This document shows, one piece after another, positions 6,161 through 6,456 of a stretch of DNA of 6,456 nucleotides. The position numbers were made by a program, and so were the translations under genes. Under the pieces are notes generated by a model, which was given only the letters and a program-made list of their open reading frames with translations, was not told the origin of the DNA and did no database searches. Every line of letters starts with the position of its first letter. The stretch's first letter is position 1. The stretch is from Candidatus Aerophobota bacterium (GTDB lineage: Bacteria; Chlamydiota; Chlamydiia; Chlamydiales; GCA-2402025): NCBI GenBank assembly GCA_002402025.1, contig NVUU01000015.1, forward strand, positions 2,811 through 9,266, in the 5' to 3' direction.

Positions 6161-6218
6161 AGAGATGATTACTGTCCTTGACTAGTGCAACCTTCTGGTC
6201 CATCTCTATCATCTCTTT
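6159..6218 (+). terminator. Large inverted repeat at the gcvH stop, possible transcript end
   Basis: Bases 6159-6169 pair with 6208-6218 as an 11-bp stem (nine perfect pairs AGAGATGAT/ATCATCTCT, one G-U, one A-U). Inside it, GACTAG (6180-6185) pairs with CTGGTC (6195-6200), with one G-U, around a 9-base loop. Only a short pyrimidine stretch with few T follows, so it is not a textbook rho-independent terminator; it could protect the 3' end of the mRNA. The right arm is part of a 9-bp tandem repeat, CATCTCTAT/CATCTCTTT (6201-6218), giving an alternative pairing. Confidence 0.4.
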
Positions 6219-6403
6219 CTAGAAGTCTTAAATTGTTCTCTGCAGTTTCTTTGTTTCACTTTCTCGAACACCTCTTTATGCAAGTCCTGGAAGAGCTTCA
6301 ATGGAGTTTGGCTTTCAGCTAAGTAACTTGTTTCTACAAGGGGGCAGTTGTGAGCTAGAGATTTTTTTTCCTCTAAGATTATTAAACTAGAATTTTTGAA
6401 AAA
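6209..6403 (-). pseudogene. Possible decayed minus-strand reading frame
   Basis: On the minus strand, 64 codons stay open from just after a TAA (6404-6406) to a TGA (6209-6211). The predicted peptide is hydrophilic and helix-like, with LFQDLHKEVFEKVKQR and a basic end. There is no ATG or GTG near its beginning. A second short frame starts at the ATGA overlap (ATG 6210-6212) and runs 20 residues to a TAA at 6150-6152 inside gcvH. It could be a remnant of a transposase associated with the IS-like end at 6413-6430, but I recognise no transposase motif, and an open frame of this length can arise by chance. Confidence 0.15.
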
Positions 6404-6405
6404 TT
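6391..6405. repeat. AT palindrome AATTTTT-g-AAAAATT
   Basis: A perfect 7-bp dyad around one central base. It lies 22 bases downstream of a T8 run (6362-6369) and 7 bases before the IS-like end. It could be a bidirectional terminator-like element or simply low-complexity sequence; nothing shows which. Confidence 0.35.
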
Positions 6406-6412
6406 AAAGTAA

Positions 6413-6430
6413 GCTTTATTCAACAAAGTC
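6413..6430 (-). mobile_element. Terminal-inverted-repeat-like sequence of an IS903-group (IS5-family) element, probably a remnant
   Basis: Read on the minus strand from 6430, the 18 bases are GACTTTGTTGAATAAAGC. As I recall the IS903 terminal repeat (GGCTTTGTTGAATAAATC), 16 of 18 bases match. By the polarity of that repeat the element's interior lies to the left, between gcvH and 6430. That space is under 275 bp and no matching opposite end was found there, so an intact IS is excluded; a truncated remnant or a MITE-like derivative is possible. Confidence 0.4.
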
Positions 6431-6456
6431 GAAAATGAATGATTATTGATAAGTAT

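Larger units (their letters stand above)
6161..6456. other. Gene-free 3' flank of gcvH
   Basis: This 296-bp stretch contains no convincing gene on either strand. It holds the inverted repeat at the gcvH stop, a weak minus-strand frame, a small hairpin CTTGT-ttct-ACAAG near 6330-6345, a T8 run at 6362-6369, the AT palindrome and the IS-like end. The last 26 bases are AT-rich and show no clear promoter or start codon with a ribosome-binding site. Confidence 0.6.

Noticed and set aside
6161..6181. Six-codon frame starting ATG 6165 directly after gcvH
   Set aside because: It stops after six codons and lies within the inverted repeat; nothing supports translation.
6150..6456. A complete toxin-antitoxin or transposase gene on the minus strand
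   Set aside because: The longest frame is 64 codons without a start codon near its beginning, the adjacent frame is 20 codons, and no toxin, antitoxin or DDE motif could be recognised.

Overview
The window looks like ordinary chromosomal sequence of a bacterium in the phylum Chlamydiota, most likely an environmental (Parachlamydia/Waddlia/Simkania-like) lineage rather than Chlamydia itself. This assignment is inference. It rests on AT-rich coding sequence, the style of the 789-residue SurA_N-like protein's N-terminus, a stand-alone gcvH with a lipoyl/octanoyl-transfer enzyme gene in the same window, and short gaps with weak ribosome-binding sites. No tRNA, rRNA, CRISPR array or intact transposon was seen.

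Layout: all six genes lie on the + strand. (1) 2-553 is the 3' part of a lipoate ligase/octanoyltransferase family gene that enters from the left edge. (2) 559-2067 is proS, an archaeal/eukaryotic-type prolyl-tRNA synthetase that begins right at the end of gene 1. (3) After an 88-bp gap with a possible promoter comes 2168-4537, a large membrane-anchored protein with a PpiD/SurA-like N-terminus. (4) 4541-5182, only 3 bp further on, encodes a 213-residue protein that resembles a CBM9/DOMON-type beta-sandwich. (5) After an 86-bp gap with small repeats comes 5269-5796, a lipoprotein whose gene carries a run of ten T. (6) 5798-6160 is gcvH, 1 bp after gene 5. The remaining 296 bp hold no convincing gene. 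They contain a long inverted repeat just after gcvH, a decayed-looking minus-strand reading frame, an AT palindrome, and an 18-bp sequence closely resembling the end of IS903-group (IS5-family) insertion sequences.

How the genes fit: the acyltransferase and GcvH are natural partners, because GcvH carries lipoate on one lysine and members of the enzyme's family attach it. The SurA_N-like protein and the lipoprotein are both envelope proteins. ProS and the beta-sandwich protein have no evident functional link to their neighbours. I see no obvious new defence or mobile system. The best leads are the T10 tract in the lipoprotein gene, a cysteine in the acyltransferase at the LipM/LipL catalytic position, the cytoplasmic CBM9-like protein, and the IS-like end after gcvH.
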